In this document: positions 24,015 through 30,044 of the stretch, one piece after another
Layout: each line of letters opens with the position of its first letter
Position numbering within the stretch: position 1 is the first letter of the stretch
IMG/VR virus record: IMGVR_UViG_3300037247_001358
Location: 1-64,000 of that record
From: a virus
Reading direction: 5' to 3' (one strand)
DNA: 64,000 nucleotides
The notes under the pieces: model-generated
Seen by the model: the letters and a program-made list of their open reading frames with translations, nothing else
Databases searched by the model: none
What the model was told of the DNA's origin: nothing
Position numbers and translations under genes: made by a program

Positions 24015-24040
24015 GGCTTCGCCGGCTCCAGGCCCTACTT
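24011..24040 (+). terminator. Terminator-like hairpin overlapping the stop of the 89-aa gene
   Basis: GTAGGGC (24011-24017) pairs with GCCCTAC (24032-24038) across a 14-base loop; the run after it (TTCTCC) is only moderately T-rich. Confidence 0.45.
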
Positions 24041-24364
24041 CTCCTCCCTACTTGACAATAAGAGACCTGCTTACATCTACGGTTTTAATGAACCCCGGGG
24101 ATTTTGGCTCTTCCCGACCCGTTTTCTTTACATAACGATACCCTTTTTCCAATTTTTCCTCTTGCCACGAGAGGGTTCAAAGCAGGGATCCGTGGTGTGT
24201 CGTAGGGAACGTCGCCGTTGCGTAAGGATGGTAGCGGGGTAAGGTACGGGTAAGGTGGCGCTCCGCTTCGCTCCGCGCTGCATCGTTCCGCTCCGCTGCG
24301 CTCCGCTCTCGGTTGAAAGGATAGTAACGTATGTATGTGCCCGCGTGTGCGCGTACTGAGCGGG
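24041..24364. other. Non-coding, repeat-bearing region between converging units
   Basis: No convincing gene is seen here. The left part (about 24050-24180) is clearly more AT-rich than the rest of the window, with ACGGTTTTAATG and CCCTTTTTCCAATTTTTCC. The right part has GGGTAAGGT-type repeats near 24236-24256 and a phased 10-base repeat at 24259-24308. It is bounded by hairpins facing inward from both sides. An AT-rich stretch beside iteron-like repeats is what a replication origin or partition site could look like, but a structured RNA is also possible. Confidence 0.4.
24259..24308. repeat. Five phased 10-bp repeats (CGCTCCGCNN)
   Basis: Units start at 24259, 24269, 24279, 24289 and 24299. 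Four contain CGCTCCGC exactly; the middle one (TGCATCGTTC) has diverged. The exact 10-base period places every unit on the same face of the helix, as protein-binding iterons would be. Confidence 0.6.
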
Positions 24365-24394
24365 GGCAAAGAGATGACCCCTACGCAGTAGGGG
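24365..24394 (-). terminator. Terminator for the minus-strand unit 24426-24811
   Basis: TAGGGG and CCCCTA (24389-24394 and 24378-24383) form a stem with a five-base loop; on the minus strand it is followed by TCATCTCTTTG. Confidence 0.5.
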
Positions 24395-24425
24395 CCTCTC
24401 GGGTTCGCGGCGGTTGTCGTCGATG

Positions 24426-24626
24426 TCAGCGGCGCTGAGGGACACCCACCTCATGCTGCGCCCTCAGCTCGGCGTCGTGTAGGTTGTCCACCGGGTCATG
24501 CGAGGGCCGGAACATCGGGCACTCGGGGTTGTGGGCGCCGCACCGGATGACGTACCGATCCTCTTCGGGCTGTAGCCGCACCCAACACCGACAACCGACG
24601 ACCTCCATCCCACCATAACCCTTCAT
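24426..24626 (-). CDS. Cysteine-rich small protein, 66 aa
   Basis: Begins MKGYGGMEVVGCRCWVRLQP and has five cysteines (C-x-C … RCGAHNPEC) plus several histidines, suggesting a metal site. GGAGGAGGGGCG precedes the ATG at 24626, which overlaps the upstream stop as ATGA. It is the second gene of the leftward unit driven by the divergent promoter at 24921-24949. Confidence 0.55.
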   Translation of the reverse strand: MKGYGGMEVVGCRCWVRLQPEEDRYVIRCGAHNPECPMFRPSHDPVDNLHDAELRAQHEVGVPQRR

Positions 24627-24811
24627 CGCCCCTCCTCCTCCAGCTGGGAGTGCTCCCGGCACCCACCGTCCCGGTAGCAGTCGATGCAGACCACCGGCGC
24701 CGGTTCACTGACCGCCGGCGCCGGTTCACTGACCGCCGGCGGTTGCAGCACCTCCAACAACAGCTTCTCGAGGCTCTCCGGGTCCAACGTTCCCCGTTCT
24801 AGGATCCTCAT
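24623..24811 (-). CDS. Small protein with tandem AVSEPAP repeat and Cys cluster, 62 aa
   Basis: Begins MRILERGTLDPESLEKLLLE, then two exact copies of AVSEPAP encoded by a 21-bp tandem repeat, then CIDCYRDGGCREH, a probable zinc site. GAGGAGGG precedes the ATG at 24811. As first gene of the leftward early unit it could be a regulator. The perfect DNA repeat indicates recent slippage or duplication. Confidence 0.55.
   Translation of the reverse strand: MRILERGTLDPESLEKLLLEVLQPPAVSEPAPAVSEPAPVVCIDCYRDGGCREHSQLEEEGR
24694..24735. repeat. Perfect 21-bp tandem repeat inside the 62-aa gene
   Basis: CCGGCGCCGGTTCACTGACCG occurs at 24694-24714 and again at 24715-24735, giving the in-frame heptapeptide duplication. 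Confidence 0.8.
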
Positions 24812-24883
24812 GTGCGTCCCTCCTCTCACTCTTAGTATCGGCCGGCCGGTCGAAAACTGAACCCCTCTAGACAGAAGAATCTC

Positions 24884-24905
24884 CCCTCCCCCCGTAGGGG
24901 GAGGG
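24884..24905 (-). promoter_or_regulatory. Strong leader hairpin between divergent promoter and first leftward gene
   Basis: CCCTCCCCC (24884-24892) pairs with GGGGGAGGG (24897-24905) around a four-base CGTA loop, a nine-pair GC stem within the first nucleotides of the leftward transcript. It is followed by GGAGATTCTTCTG rather than a pure T run, so it may attenuate, stabilise the 5' end, or stop antisense transcription. Confidence 0.4.
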
Positions 24906-24920
24906 CTGCTCCACATCTAC

Positions 24921-24989
24921 ATCATAGCATCATCTGGCCCATATGTCAAGTCACAGTGACTTGACATTCAGCCCCAGTTGTGGTACGCT
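24921..24989. promoter_or_regulatory. Divergent early promoters sharing a 25-bp palindromic operator
   Basis: The 25-mer at 24943-24967 is a perfect palindrome about one central base: ATGTCAAGTCAC, A, GTGACTTGACAT. Each arm contains a perfect TTGACA -35. Leftward: TTGACA (24949-24944), 17 bases, TATGAT (24926-24921). Rightward: TTGACA (24961-24966), 17 bases, TACGCT (24984-24989). A dimeric regulator bound to the palindrome would cover both -35 boxes, so both early units can be switched together. The XRE-type protein at 28278 and the small helix-turn-helix-like protein at 22815 are candidate binders. Confidence 0.75.
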
Positions 24990-25094
24990 GGTATTGTCGG
25001 AAGGTATTCATCCGGCGATCTGAGGTAGGAATTGGGTAGGATTGCAGAACCCTCAGATTCAGGAGCCGGAGATCCAGATTCGGAGGAGCGAGAC

Positions 25095-25298
25095 ATGGTC
25101 AATCCAAACCTCTACATCACGGACGATGGCACAATGGATACCGTCGTCGCCTGCGCCGCGTGCGACTGGGAAGGGCGATACAACCCCGATCCTGGTTATC
25201 CCAATGACGAGCCGGACGAGGGGTGGCGTGTCCGTGCGGCACTAGAAATGGCAGAAGAGGATCACGATTGCGGCCCTAGCGATGGGCCGCTCAACTGA
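25095..25298 (+). CDS. Small acidic Cys protein, 67 aa
   Basis: First gene of the rightward early array. Product MVNPNLYITDDGTMDTVVAC then AACDWEGRYNPDP, ending in EEDHDCGPSDGPLN. C-x2-C plus DHDC could bind zinc. CGGAGGAGCGAGAC precedes the ATG. Not recognised. Confidence 0.6.
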   Translation: MVNPNLYITDDGTMDTVVACAACDWEGRYNPDPGYPNDEPDEGWRVRAALEMAEEDHDCGPSDGPLN

Positions 25299-25315
25299 TA
25301 GGAAGGCGGGAGCAC

Positions 25316-25426
25316 ATGGACTGCATGGCGTGTAGCGGGCCGCTGCTACTCCTAGGAGCGTTGGGCCGCATCGTCTGGTACCGCTGCCAGGACTGCGGGC
25401 TCGACCAGTGGAGGAAGGCTAGGTGA
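25316..25426 (+). CDS. Tiny zinc-ribbon protein, 36 aa
   Basis: Encodes MDCMACSGPLLLLGALGRIV then WYRCQDCGLDQWRKAR. Two CxxC knuckles separated by 18 residues make a minimal zinc ribbon. GGAAGGCGGG precedes the ATG. The next gene starts five bases after its stop. Function unknown; one of many CxxC mini-proteins in this array. Confidence 0.6.
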   Translation: MDCMACSGPLLLLGALGRIVWYRCQDCGLDQWRKAR

Positions 25427-25430
25427 GCGT

Positions 25431-25763
25431 ATGAGGCGAAGATACCGGCGCTCGCGCACTGACTACCCGGCGGGTGTGCTGGCCGTGTACGACAACGGGG
25501 GGCGGACGGCCGACCGCTACACCGTGGTCTACACGCCTGAGCGCACAGTTACCAGAGGCTACCCTACCCGCGACGTGTTCCCCTACGTACACATGAGCAG
25601 CGACCCCTTCTGGCCGCAAGGCGTCTGCCAGCACGGGGAGCTGGGGTTCCGGCCTACAGCAGAGTGGGGGCGGGAGAAGGTGATCGCGTTTGAGGAGTTG
25701 CCGCCCGACTGCCAGCGGGCAGTGCGACAGGACTTAGCGGAAGAGGAGGCGACCTATGACTAG
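25431..25763 (+). CDS. Conserved-type early phage protein, 110 aa
   Basis: Begins MRRRYRRSRTDYPAGVLAVY and contains DRYTVVYTPE, RDVFPYVHMSSDPFWPQGVC and REKVIAFEELPPDC. This pattern is familiar from uncharacterised small phage proteins where a short beta barrel is predicted. The following gene starts inside its last codons. Confidence 0.6.
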   Translation: MRRRYRRSRTDYPAGVLAVYDNGGRTADRYTVVYTPERTVTRGYPTRDVFPYVHMSSDPFWPQGVCQHGELGFRPTAEWGREKVIAFEELPPDCQRAVRQDLAEEEATYD

Positions 25764-26091
25764 GATCATAGTCGAGACGATTGACGACATGCCAGGCTCC
25801 CCCGGCAATAGGGGCGGCCTGCCATTGGGCTGCGTGCTGGAGACGGACGGGCCTACGGTGCTTGCCCACGGAGAGGGCGCCACGTTCAGCTCGGAGGGAT
25901 TGGAGAGGATCGCCCAGGACATGCAGACCTTTACCGCCATCTGGCGGGACATTCCAGATAACGAAGGCCAGACCATAGAGGTGCGAGCCCTAGACCTCCA
26001 AGCTGCCTTGCAGTGGCTCGCCCGGCACTACCACGGGCCGTTCGAGTTGTGGGTTGACGCGGCGCCCGTCTACCTCGGCGAGTTTGAGTAG
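25756..26091 (+). CDS. Hypothetical early protein, 111 aa
   Basis: Begins MTRIIVETIDDMPGSPGNRG and ends GPFELWVDAAPVYLGEFE; mixed alpha/beta, not recognised. Starts eight bases before the previous stop, so probably coupled. A 67-base gap to the next small frame holds only its ribosome site and leader. Confidence 0.6.
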   Translation: MTRIIVETIDDMPGSPGNRGGLPLGCVLETDGPTVLAHGEGATFSSEGLERIAQDMQTFTAIWRDIPDNEGQTIEVRALDLQAALQWLARHYHGPFELWVDAAPVYLGEFE

Positions 26092-26158
26092 GGCGGTAGA
26101 CCAGACGGCAATCAAGGCAGTGAGAAGGGCGCTAGCCTAGCGAGAGGAGACGACTGGA

Positions 26159-26248
26159 ATGCTTCGACGCTGGATACTGAGATGGCTGGGGGCAGCACCC
26201 GCAGCGCATGACCACCACTACTGCAACCCGCGCTGCGATTGCCAATAG
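26159..26248 (+). CDS. Tiny Cys/His-rich peptide, 29 aa
   Basis: ATG at 26159 is preceded by GAGAGGAGACGACTGGA, the recurrent leader of this gene array. It encodes MLRRWILRWLGAAPAAHDHH then YCNPRCDCQ: a short hydrophobic/basic helix followed by an HDHH-Y-C-x3-C-x-C cluster that could bind a metal. Short length keeps confidence low, but the leader match argues for translation. Confidence 0.45.
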   Translation: MLRRWILRWLGAAPAAHDHHYCNPRCDCQ

Positions 26249-26276
26249 CCAGCACCACGAGAGGAGACAACCGAAG

Positions 26277-26654
26277 ATGGCGACGGACACAGAACGGGAG
26301 ACGCTACAGGGCCGCATTTACCTGGCCCTCGAAGAGCTGGACGACCATATCGAGAGGTTGGAAGGCGACGAGCTGGCCTCGTTCCTCGATAGTCCCGACT
26401 ACAGCGGGACCCTGCATGAGATAGCCGACGGGTGCGTTCCGGTCTACAACGCGGACATTCTCGACGTGGCGGCGAGCGACCATAACGTCTCGCTACGAGA
26501 GCCTGAGTGCGGGCCGGCGTTCGACGGCACGCCTACGCCCGTGAACATCGCAGCGGCCAACATCTACGAGCTGATCAGCGAGGCGCTGTACGCCGACATT
26601 GAGAGACGTAAGGAAGAGTTGGAGGTCGATAGCGAAGAAGGGGCGGCCGAATGA
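26277..26654 (+). CDS. Hypothetical acidic early protein, 125 aa
   Basis: Begins MATDTERETLQGRIYLALEE and is acidic and helical, ending EELEVDSEEGAAE. The start follows GAGAGGAGACAACCGAAG. Overlaps the next start as ATGA. Acidic small early proteins often bind host enzymes or mimic DNA, but no specific match is seen. Confidence 0.6.
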   Translation: MATDTERETLQGRIYLALEELDDHIERLEGDELASFLDSPDYSGTLHEIADGCVPVYNADILDVAASDHNVSLREPECGPAFDGTPTPVNIAAANIYELISEALYADIERRKEELEVDSEEGAAE

Positions 26655-26842
26655 AGCTCACGATCGCCTTTGACCTCCGGCAGAAGGAACGGCGGGCGAT
26701 TACGGATTGGTATCGGCGACATGGGCACTGGGTCTATGTGCCGGAAGCGGGCGATAGCGATTGCATCAGCTTCATAGCGATGGCAGTCGGGGATGCAATC
26801 GCAGGCAAGACGGAGCGGAAGGGAAGGGAGACGACCGAATGA
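26651..26842 (+). CDS. Hypothetical early protein, 63 aa
   Basis: Begins MKLTIAFDLRQKERRAITDW; small alpha/beta protein, ending in a charged tail. Its last codons form the leader GGAGACGACCGAATG of the next gene. Not recognised. Confidence 0.6.
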   Translation: MKLTIAFDLRQKERRAITDWYRRHGHWVYVPEAGDSDCISFIAMAVGDAIAGKTERKGRETTE

Positions 26843-27015
26843 GCAGGCGCTACGGCGGCGACCTCTTCACCACGGACTGCGCGAACGGGCGGCACGCCTG
26901 GCGCCCAACCTTCGGGGCCAACGGCTGCCTCGGACCGCCCGTTACGTGCAAGTGGTGCGGGATCAACAGGAGGACCTGGCGCCGGCGGATAGCGAGAGAG
27001 GAGACGACCGAATGA
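26839..27015 (+). CDS. Small zinc-binding early protein, 58 aa
   Basis: Begins MSRRYGGDLFTTDCANGRHA with C14, H19, then TCKWCGINRRTWRRR: a C…H…C-x2-C arrangement consistent with one zinc. Starts and stops overlap both neighbours as ATGA. Function unknown. Confidence 0.6.
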   Translation: MSRRYGGDLFTTDCANGRHAWRPTFGANGCLGPPVTCKWCGINRRTWRRRIAREETTE

Positions 27016-27245
27016 GCTACAAGATCGTGAGGTTCCGGCGGAAGAGCGGCAGCCGGCCACGGGTCATCAGGCAGGGGCTCACGCTCGAAGAGGCGCGGAC
27101 GCACTGCTCGAGGGGGGACACGCGCGGTCCCAGGGTAGAGTGTGGGGTGTGCGGTCTCCGCCAAAAGGCTGGCCCGTCCGAGCGGTGTTCGGCGTGCGGC
27201 GGATTCATGGTGAGCGACTGGTTCGACGGGTACGAGGAAGCGTAG
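27012..27245 (+). CDS. Conserved phage protein ending in WFDGY, with inserted zinc ribbon, 77 aa
   Basis: Begins MSYKIVRFRRKSGSRPRVIR, then QGLTLEEARTHCSRGDTRG, and ends MVSDWFDGYEEA. The I-V-R-F … GLTLEEA-x-HCSR-x-DT-x-G … WFDGY pattern is that of a very common uncharacterised phage protein. This copy carries two extra CxxC pairs (CGVCGLRQ, CSACGG) between the DT and the WFDGY, giving it a zinc-ribbon insertion. Confidence 0.65.
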   Translation: MSYKIVRFRRKSGSRPRVIRQGLTLEEARTHCSRGDTRGPRVECGVCGLRQKAGPSERCSACGGFMVSDWFDGYEEA

Positions 27246-27262
27246 AGAAAGGGGACGACCGA

Positions 27263-27490
27263 ATGACACACCCAGAGAATATGACGATTGTTACCTGGTT
27301 TGGGACAGTGGCGGTGCTCGTCGCCCTCCCCATCGTTATCCTACTGGCGATTGGACAGGTCGAGGACAAGCTAGAGGTGGCGGAGATCGCCGGCACGAGG
27401 GTGCCGCCGGTGTCCTGCCAGGAGGACGAGGTGATCTGGTGGACGGGACCCGACACGCTGGGATGCGTCCACTTCGAGGAGGTGCGCTAG
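27263..27490 (+). CDS. Single-pass membrane protein, 75 aa
   Basis: Residues about 8-32 (IVTWFGTVAVLVALPIVILL) form a transmembrane helix. The remainder is a soluble acidic domain with two cysteines (VSCQEDE, LGCVHFEE). GGGGACGACCGA precedes the ATG. With no signal cleavage site it should be an N-terminally anchored protein. Role unknown; membrane-linked early proteins can act in superinfection exclusion. Confidence 0.6.
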   Translation: MTHPENMTIVTWFGTVAVLVALPIVILLAIGQVEDKLEVAEIAGTRVPPVSCQEDEVIWWTGPDTLGCVHFEEVR

Positions 27491-27699
27491 TGGCGAACGT
27501 CAACTGCCTGGAGGGGATGGCCTGTCCCAAGTGCGGGTCAGAGGAGCCGTTCTACATCTCAGCAACGGCCACGTTCCTTGTCTATGACGACGGCACGGTG
27601 AGCCACGCGGAAGTGGAGTGGGAGCAGGAGGCATCGATCAAGTGCGACTCCTGTGGACACCTCGGCGTCGTGGCCGACTTTCAGAAGGAGGTGCGGTAG
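27490..27699 (+). CDS. Zinc-ribbon early protein, 69 aa
   Basis: GTG start shares a base with the upstream TAG. Product MANVNCLEGMACPKCGSEEP then FYISATATFLVYDDGT, with a second knuckle IKCDSCGHLGVV. CPKC and CDSC about 40 residues apart define a zinc ribbon with a beta-hairpin between. This layout recurs in many phages as an uncharacterised protein. Confidence 0.7.
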   Translation: MANVNCLEGMACPKCGSEEPFYISATATFLVYDDGTVSHAEVEWEQEASIKCDSCGHLGVVADFQKEVR

Positions 27700-27978
27700 A
27701 TGTTCGCAGTGGTGAGAGTCGAGAGCGGTATCCTCGAAGGCGTGACGCTGTTCGAAGACCGAAAGAAGGCGTTGGAGTGTGGCCGGGATGAGTTCGAGAG
27801 AATGACGGGCGGCTTTATCTCGATGGCAATGGTGCAGGACTGTGGCGCTGGCGAGATGCTAGAGACCGAGCCAGACTACGACGAGGAGTGGGGCGGCGTC
27901 GCCCGTGGCCACGTCATGCACTGGTTGACGGACGACGTTGACGTGTGGGTGATGGAGCCGGGAGAGGAGGTGCGGTAA
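27700..27978 (+). CDS. Hypothetical early protein, 92 aa
   Basis: Begins MFAVVRVESGILEGVTLFED; alpha/beta with an acidic C-terminus, starting at the base after the preceding stop. Not recognised. Confidence 0.6.
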   Translation: MFAVVRVESGILEGVTLFEDRKKALECGRDEFERMTGGFISMAMVQDCGAGEMLETEPDYDEEWGGVARGHVMHWLTDDVDVWVMEPGEEVR

Positions 27979-28281
27979 ATGACAGCAAGCGAGCACTACA
28001 TTCTGAAGGGTCACAAGGCCGTGCCCGCAGACCTGATGACGTGGGCACGATGGTTAGAGACCACCAGCCGACGGGTAGCCGAGACAAAAGTAGGGGCTGC
28101 GCGTGTCTCCACCGTCTTTCTCGGCCTGGATCACAGCTTCGGTGACGGGCCACCGTTGCTGTTCGAGACGATGGTGTTCGGTGGTCCGCTGGATGACGAG
28201 ATGGAACGCTACACCACCTGGGATGAGGCCGAGCAGGGCCACGCCAGGATGGTTGAGCGCGTGAGAGAGGAGGACGAATGA
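27979..28281 (+). CDS. Conserved-type early phage protein, 100 aa
   Basis: Contains YILKGHKAVPADLMTWARWL, STVFLGLDHSFGDGPPLLFE and TMVFGG … YTTWDEAEQGH. This matches a frequent uncharacterised phage family in which an F-LG-DH-F-G-GPP-LFETM-FGG core is followed by R-T-W-EA-GH. Overlaps the XRE gene start as ATGA. Confidence 0.7.
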   Translation: MTASEHYILKGHKAVPADLMTWARWLETTSRRVAETKVGAARVSTVFLGLDHSFGDGPPLLFETMVFGGPLDDEMERYTTWDEAEQGHARMVERVREEDE

Positions 28282-28463
28282 CAGCAGCCCAATTCAAGGA
28301 AGCCCGTAAGAAATTGGGGGTGTCTCAAGAGGCGCTCGCGCACATGCTGGGGATCTCGGTCCGGTCCGTGGCCCGGTACGAGAGGGGCAGCCACCCGGTT
28401 CCGAAGACCGTCGAGCTGGCGCTGCACTATCTGGTGGGCACAAGGAGGAAGCATCGTGGCTAA
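28278..28463 (+). CDS. XRE-family helix-turn-helix regulator, 61 aa
   Basis: The whole protein is one HTH domain: FKEARKKLGVSQEALAHMLG then ISVRSVARYERG, the standard Cro/C1-type signature with recognition helix SVRSVARYE. Length equals a minimal Cro-like repressor. It is in the rightward early unit, so it could feed back on the palindromic divergent promoter at 24943-24967. Preceded by GAGAGGAGGACGA. DNA target is inference. Confidence 0.8.
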   Translation: MTAAQFKEARKKLGVSQEALAHMLGISVRSVARYERGSHPVPKTVELALHYLVGTRRKHRG

Positions 28464-28866
28464 AAAGATGGGAGCCTACGGCGAGCCGTGGAGCGCAGAG
28501 GAAGGCGATGGCTATGTTCGCAGCCTCACAGCACCACCCTCCGGCTCGCGCATCTGTCAAGTCGTCCGCAATAGGGAAGCCTACGCCCGCCGGATCGTCG
28601 CCTGCGTGAACGCGGCGGCAGGGATACCAACGCCGATTCTGGAAGTGCTGACACCTGAAGGCTCATGGGCGGACCGCTTCACAAAGGCATGGATAGCAAA
28701 GTACGACACGCTGCTAGAGGCGCTGCCAGACATCGAGCTGCTGGCCCGCGTCGCTGAAGCCCTGGCCTATCGTGGGATAGAGCCAGCGTCCGACGTAGAG
28801 AAATTGCGCGTCGCAGCCGGGCGAATCCGTGCCACCATCGCAGAGGTGGAGCGCAGACAGACTTGA
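28456..28866 (+). CDS. Hypothetical early protein, 136 aa
   Basis: GTG start inside the end of the regulator gene. Contains NREAYARRIVACVNAAAGIP, reminiscent of phage proteins in which a N-x-x-N-A-R-R-I-V-x-C-V-N-A motif is common; the C-terminal half is helical. Its final codons carry the promoter motif of the next unit (28855-28870). Confidence 0.6.
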   Translation: MAKKMGAYGEPWSAEEGDGYVRSLTAPPSGSRICQVVRNREAYARRIVACVNAAAGIPTPILEVLTPEGSWADRFTKAWIAKYDTLLEALPDIELLARVAEALAYRGIEPASDVEKLRVAAGRIRATIAEVERRQT

Positions 28867-28891
28867 CGCACACAGCCCGCCCCGCTATAAT
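28855..28891 (+). promoter_or_regulatory. Promoter with AGACA-N4-TGACGCA operator
   Basis: The motif at 28855-28870 includes the -35 TTGACG (28863-28868); after 17 bases comes TATAAT (28886-28891). The promoter reads from the last codons of the upstream gene into the 29013 unit. A second, one-mismatch motif (AGACAGACCTGACGCA) lies in the leader at 28981-28996. Confidence 0.75.
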
Positions 28892-28980
28892 TTCGGTAGA
28901 CACCCAGGGCACCCCGCCGCACCTAGCGAGAGACGTGAGCGTGTGCGTTCAGCCGCAACCGACAGAACCTAGACAACCTA

Positions 28981-28996
28981 AGACAGACCTGACGCA
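28981..28996 (+). promoter_or_regulatory. AGACA-N4-TGACGCA motif in leader of the 68-aa gene
   Basis: AGACAGACCTGACGCA lies directly upstream of the AGAGGAGG ribosome site of the gene at 29013, about 90 bases downstream of the predicted transcription start. It differs by one base from the copy in the promoter at 28855. Confidence 0.5.
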
Positions 28997-29012
28997 CAGA
29001 GGAGGCGAGGAC

Positions 29013-29219
29013 ATGGCACTGGTTCTAACGCTAACCGGAGGGGCCGAGGATTACATCCTGATCAGCCACGGCGGCGAGTCGATCCGCATCCAGGTGCATA
29101 AGGCGGACAGGTCGAATCGCCCTGTCGTGGCCTTCCTCGCCGACGTTGCCAGCGGTGGCGCACCGCCGGCGAGTTGGCAGTTCGTACGCAAGGCGGTCAG
29201 AGAGCGAGAAGGTGGTTGA
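29013..29219 (+). CDS. Small beta-rich protein, possibly CsrA-like, 68 aa
   Basis: Begins MALVLTLTGGAEDYILISHG then GESIRIQVHKADRS, ending WQFVRKAVREREGG. An LVLT start, an E-S-I-x-I strand and a C-terminal R-K-x-V-R-E segment are reminiscent of CsrA-type RNA-binding regulators, but the middle is diverged. If right, it would act on mRNA leaders, which are stereotyped in this region. AGAGGAGG precedes the ATG. Confidence 0.5.
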   Translation: MALVLTLTGGAEDYILISHGGESIRIQVHKADRSNRPVVAFLADVASGGAPPASWQFVRKAVREREGG

Positions 29220-29358
29220 GTCTGAGCTAAAGCTCGATGCGTGCAGCGGGTGTGGGGCCTTCCGTGTCGTCTACCGCTACGGTGACAAGTGGTTGTGCAA
29301 GGGACCCAACCGCTGCTGGCAGCGCCGTAGAACCGGGCGTGTGAACAGGAGGAAGTGA
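29212..29358 (+). CDS. Small zinc-ribbon protein, 48 aa
   Basis: GTG start overlapping the previous gene. Product VVESELKLDACSGCGAFRVV then YRYGDKWLCKGPNRCWQRRR: CxxC at the start and C-x5-C later form a zinc knuckle, with an Arg-rich tail that may bind nucleic acid. Shares a base with the following ATG (TGATG). Confidence 0.5.
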   Translation: MVESELKLDACSGCGAFRVVYRYGDKWLCKGPNRCWQRRRTGRVNRRK

Positions 29359-29528
29359 TGGAACCTAAGAGTGGCTATCAGAAGATGCTTCACCAGAACT
29401 ACCACATCGCCCAGAAGTTGGGGCCTGCGCCGAAGTGTCCTTACTGTCCTCAGAAGAAGGTTCCCTGCGTTCGCCGCCTGCTTGGGGTGCTCCTTAGGAG
29501 GAAGCCACGCCAAAGCGCGTCTCAGTAG
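29358..29528 (+). CDS. Small basic CxxC protein, 56 aa
   Basis: Encodes MEPKSGYQKMLHQNYHIAQK then KCPYCPQKKVPCVRRLLGVL. CPYC plus a third cysteine and a basic tail. AGGAGGAAGTG precedes the ATG. Its end overlaps the following winged-helix gene by 22 bases and supplies that gene's AGGAGG. Confidence 0.5.
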   Translation: MEPKSGYQKMLHQNYHIAQKLGPAPKCPYCPQKKVPCVRRLLGVLLRRKPRQSASQ

Positions 29529-29689
29529 AGGCAAGCAGGTTGCTACGGTTCGTCAAGGAGAACGCCAACGGAGCGTGCGGCCTCGAGGAGCTGGCCGGCG
29601 ACCTGCGGATGAGCCGGGCGGCGGTCGCCCGTGCCATCAAGGAGCTGGAGGCTGCGGGCATCATCAGCCTGCACGTAGAGGAGGATTGA
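29507..29689 (+). CDS. Winged-helix DNA-binding protein, 60 aa, apparent ACG start
   Basis: Reads (M)PKRVSVEASRLLRFVKENAN then GLEELAGDLRMSRAAVARAI and KELEAAGIISLHVEED, a complete winged helix of MarR/GntR-like type with recognition helix SRAAVARAIKELE. There is no ATG, GTG or early TTG. AGGAGG (29496-29501) lies five bases before ACG (29507-29509), the first possible codon after an in-frame TAG. A TTG 11 codons later would delete the first helix start. Either ACG is used or a T was lost in the sequence. Probable transcription regulator of the early/middle switch. Confidence 0.55.
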   Translation, partial: TPKRVSVEASRLLRFVKENANGACGLEELAGDLRMSRAAVARAIKELEAAGIISLHVEED

Positions 29690-29690
29690 G

Positions 29691-30044
29691 ATGAAGAAGT
29701 GCGCTGATTGGTGCGGGGGCGGCTGTACTCAGGAACAGTATGCCCAAGCTGTCCAAGCTGCCGACAAACTGGTCCAGCAACTAGGTGAGGGGTGGAGGCC
29801 CGAAGTGTATGAGAACCTTGGCTGGCATTTCGGTGCCGCATCGCCCTGCGACAGAGTACGGGTGTCTGTCCGCAAAGGGGACAACTATCTAGCGTTGATT
29901 GGTGAGGCCGGCTCCCATGCGGGGCAGTGGGCAGGAGTCGGAGACACCGCGAAGGCAGCGGTGGGTGCCGTCCTGGCACGGACCAAGGCCGAGAGAGACA
30001 AGCTGACCGCGTGGCTAGAGGACTTTGATGCTCGTCGTCGATAA
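29691..30044 (+). CDS. Hypothetical protein, 117 aa
   Basis: N-terminal cysteine cluster (MKKCADWCGGGCTQEQYAQA), then an alpha/beta domain with WHFGAA and VRVSVRKGDNYLALIGEAGS that resembles a small ssDNA/RNA-handling fold only loosely. Not recognised. Overlaps the helicase start by 17 bases. Confidence 0.6.
   Translation: MKKCADWCGGGCTQEQYAQAVQAADKLVQQLGEGWRPEVYENLGWHFGAASPCDRVRVSVRKGDNYLALIGEAGSHAGQWAGVGDTAKAAVGAVLARTKAERDKLTAWLEDFDARRR

Noticed and set aside
24085-24454. Minus-strand open frames across the non-coding repeat block
   Set aside because: Products are Arg/Ser repeats dictated by the 10-bp DNA repeats, with no ribosome site, and they cross a terminator hairpin.
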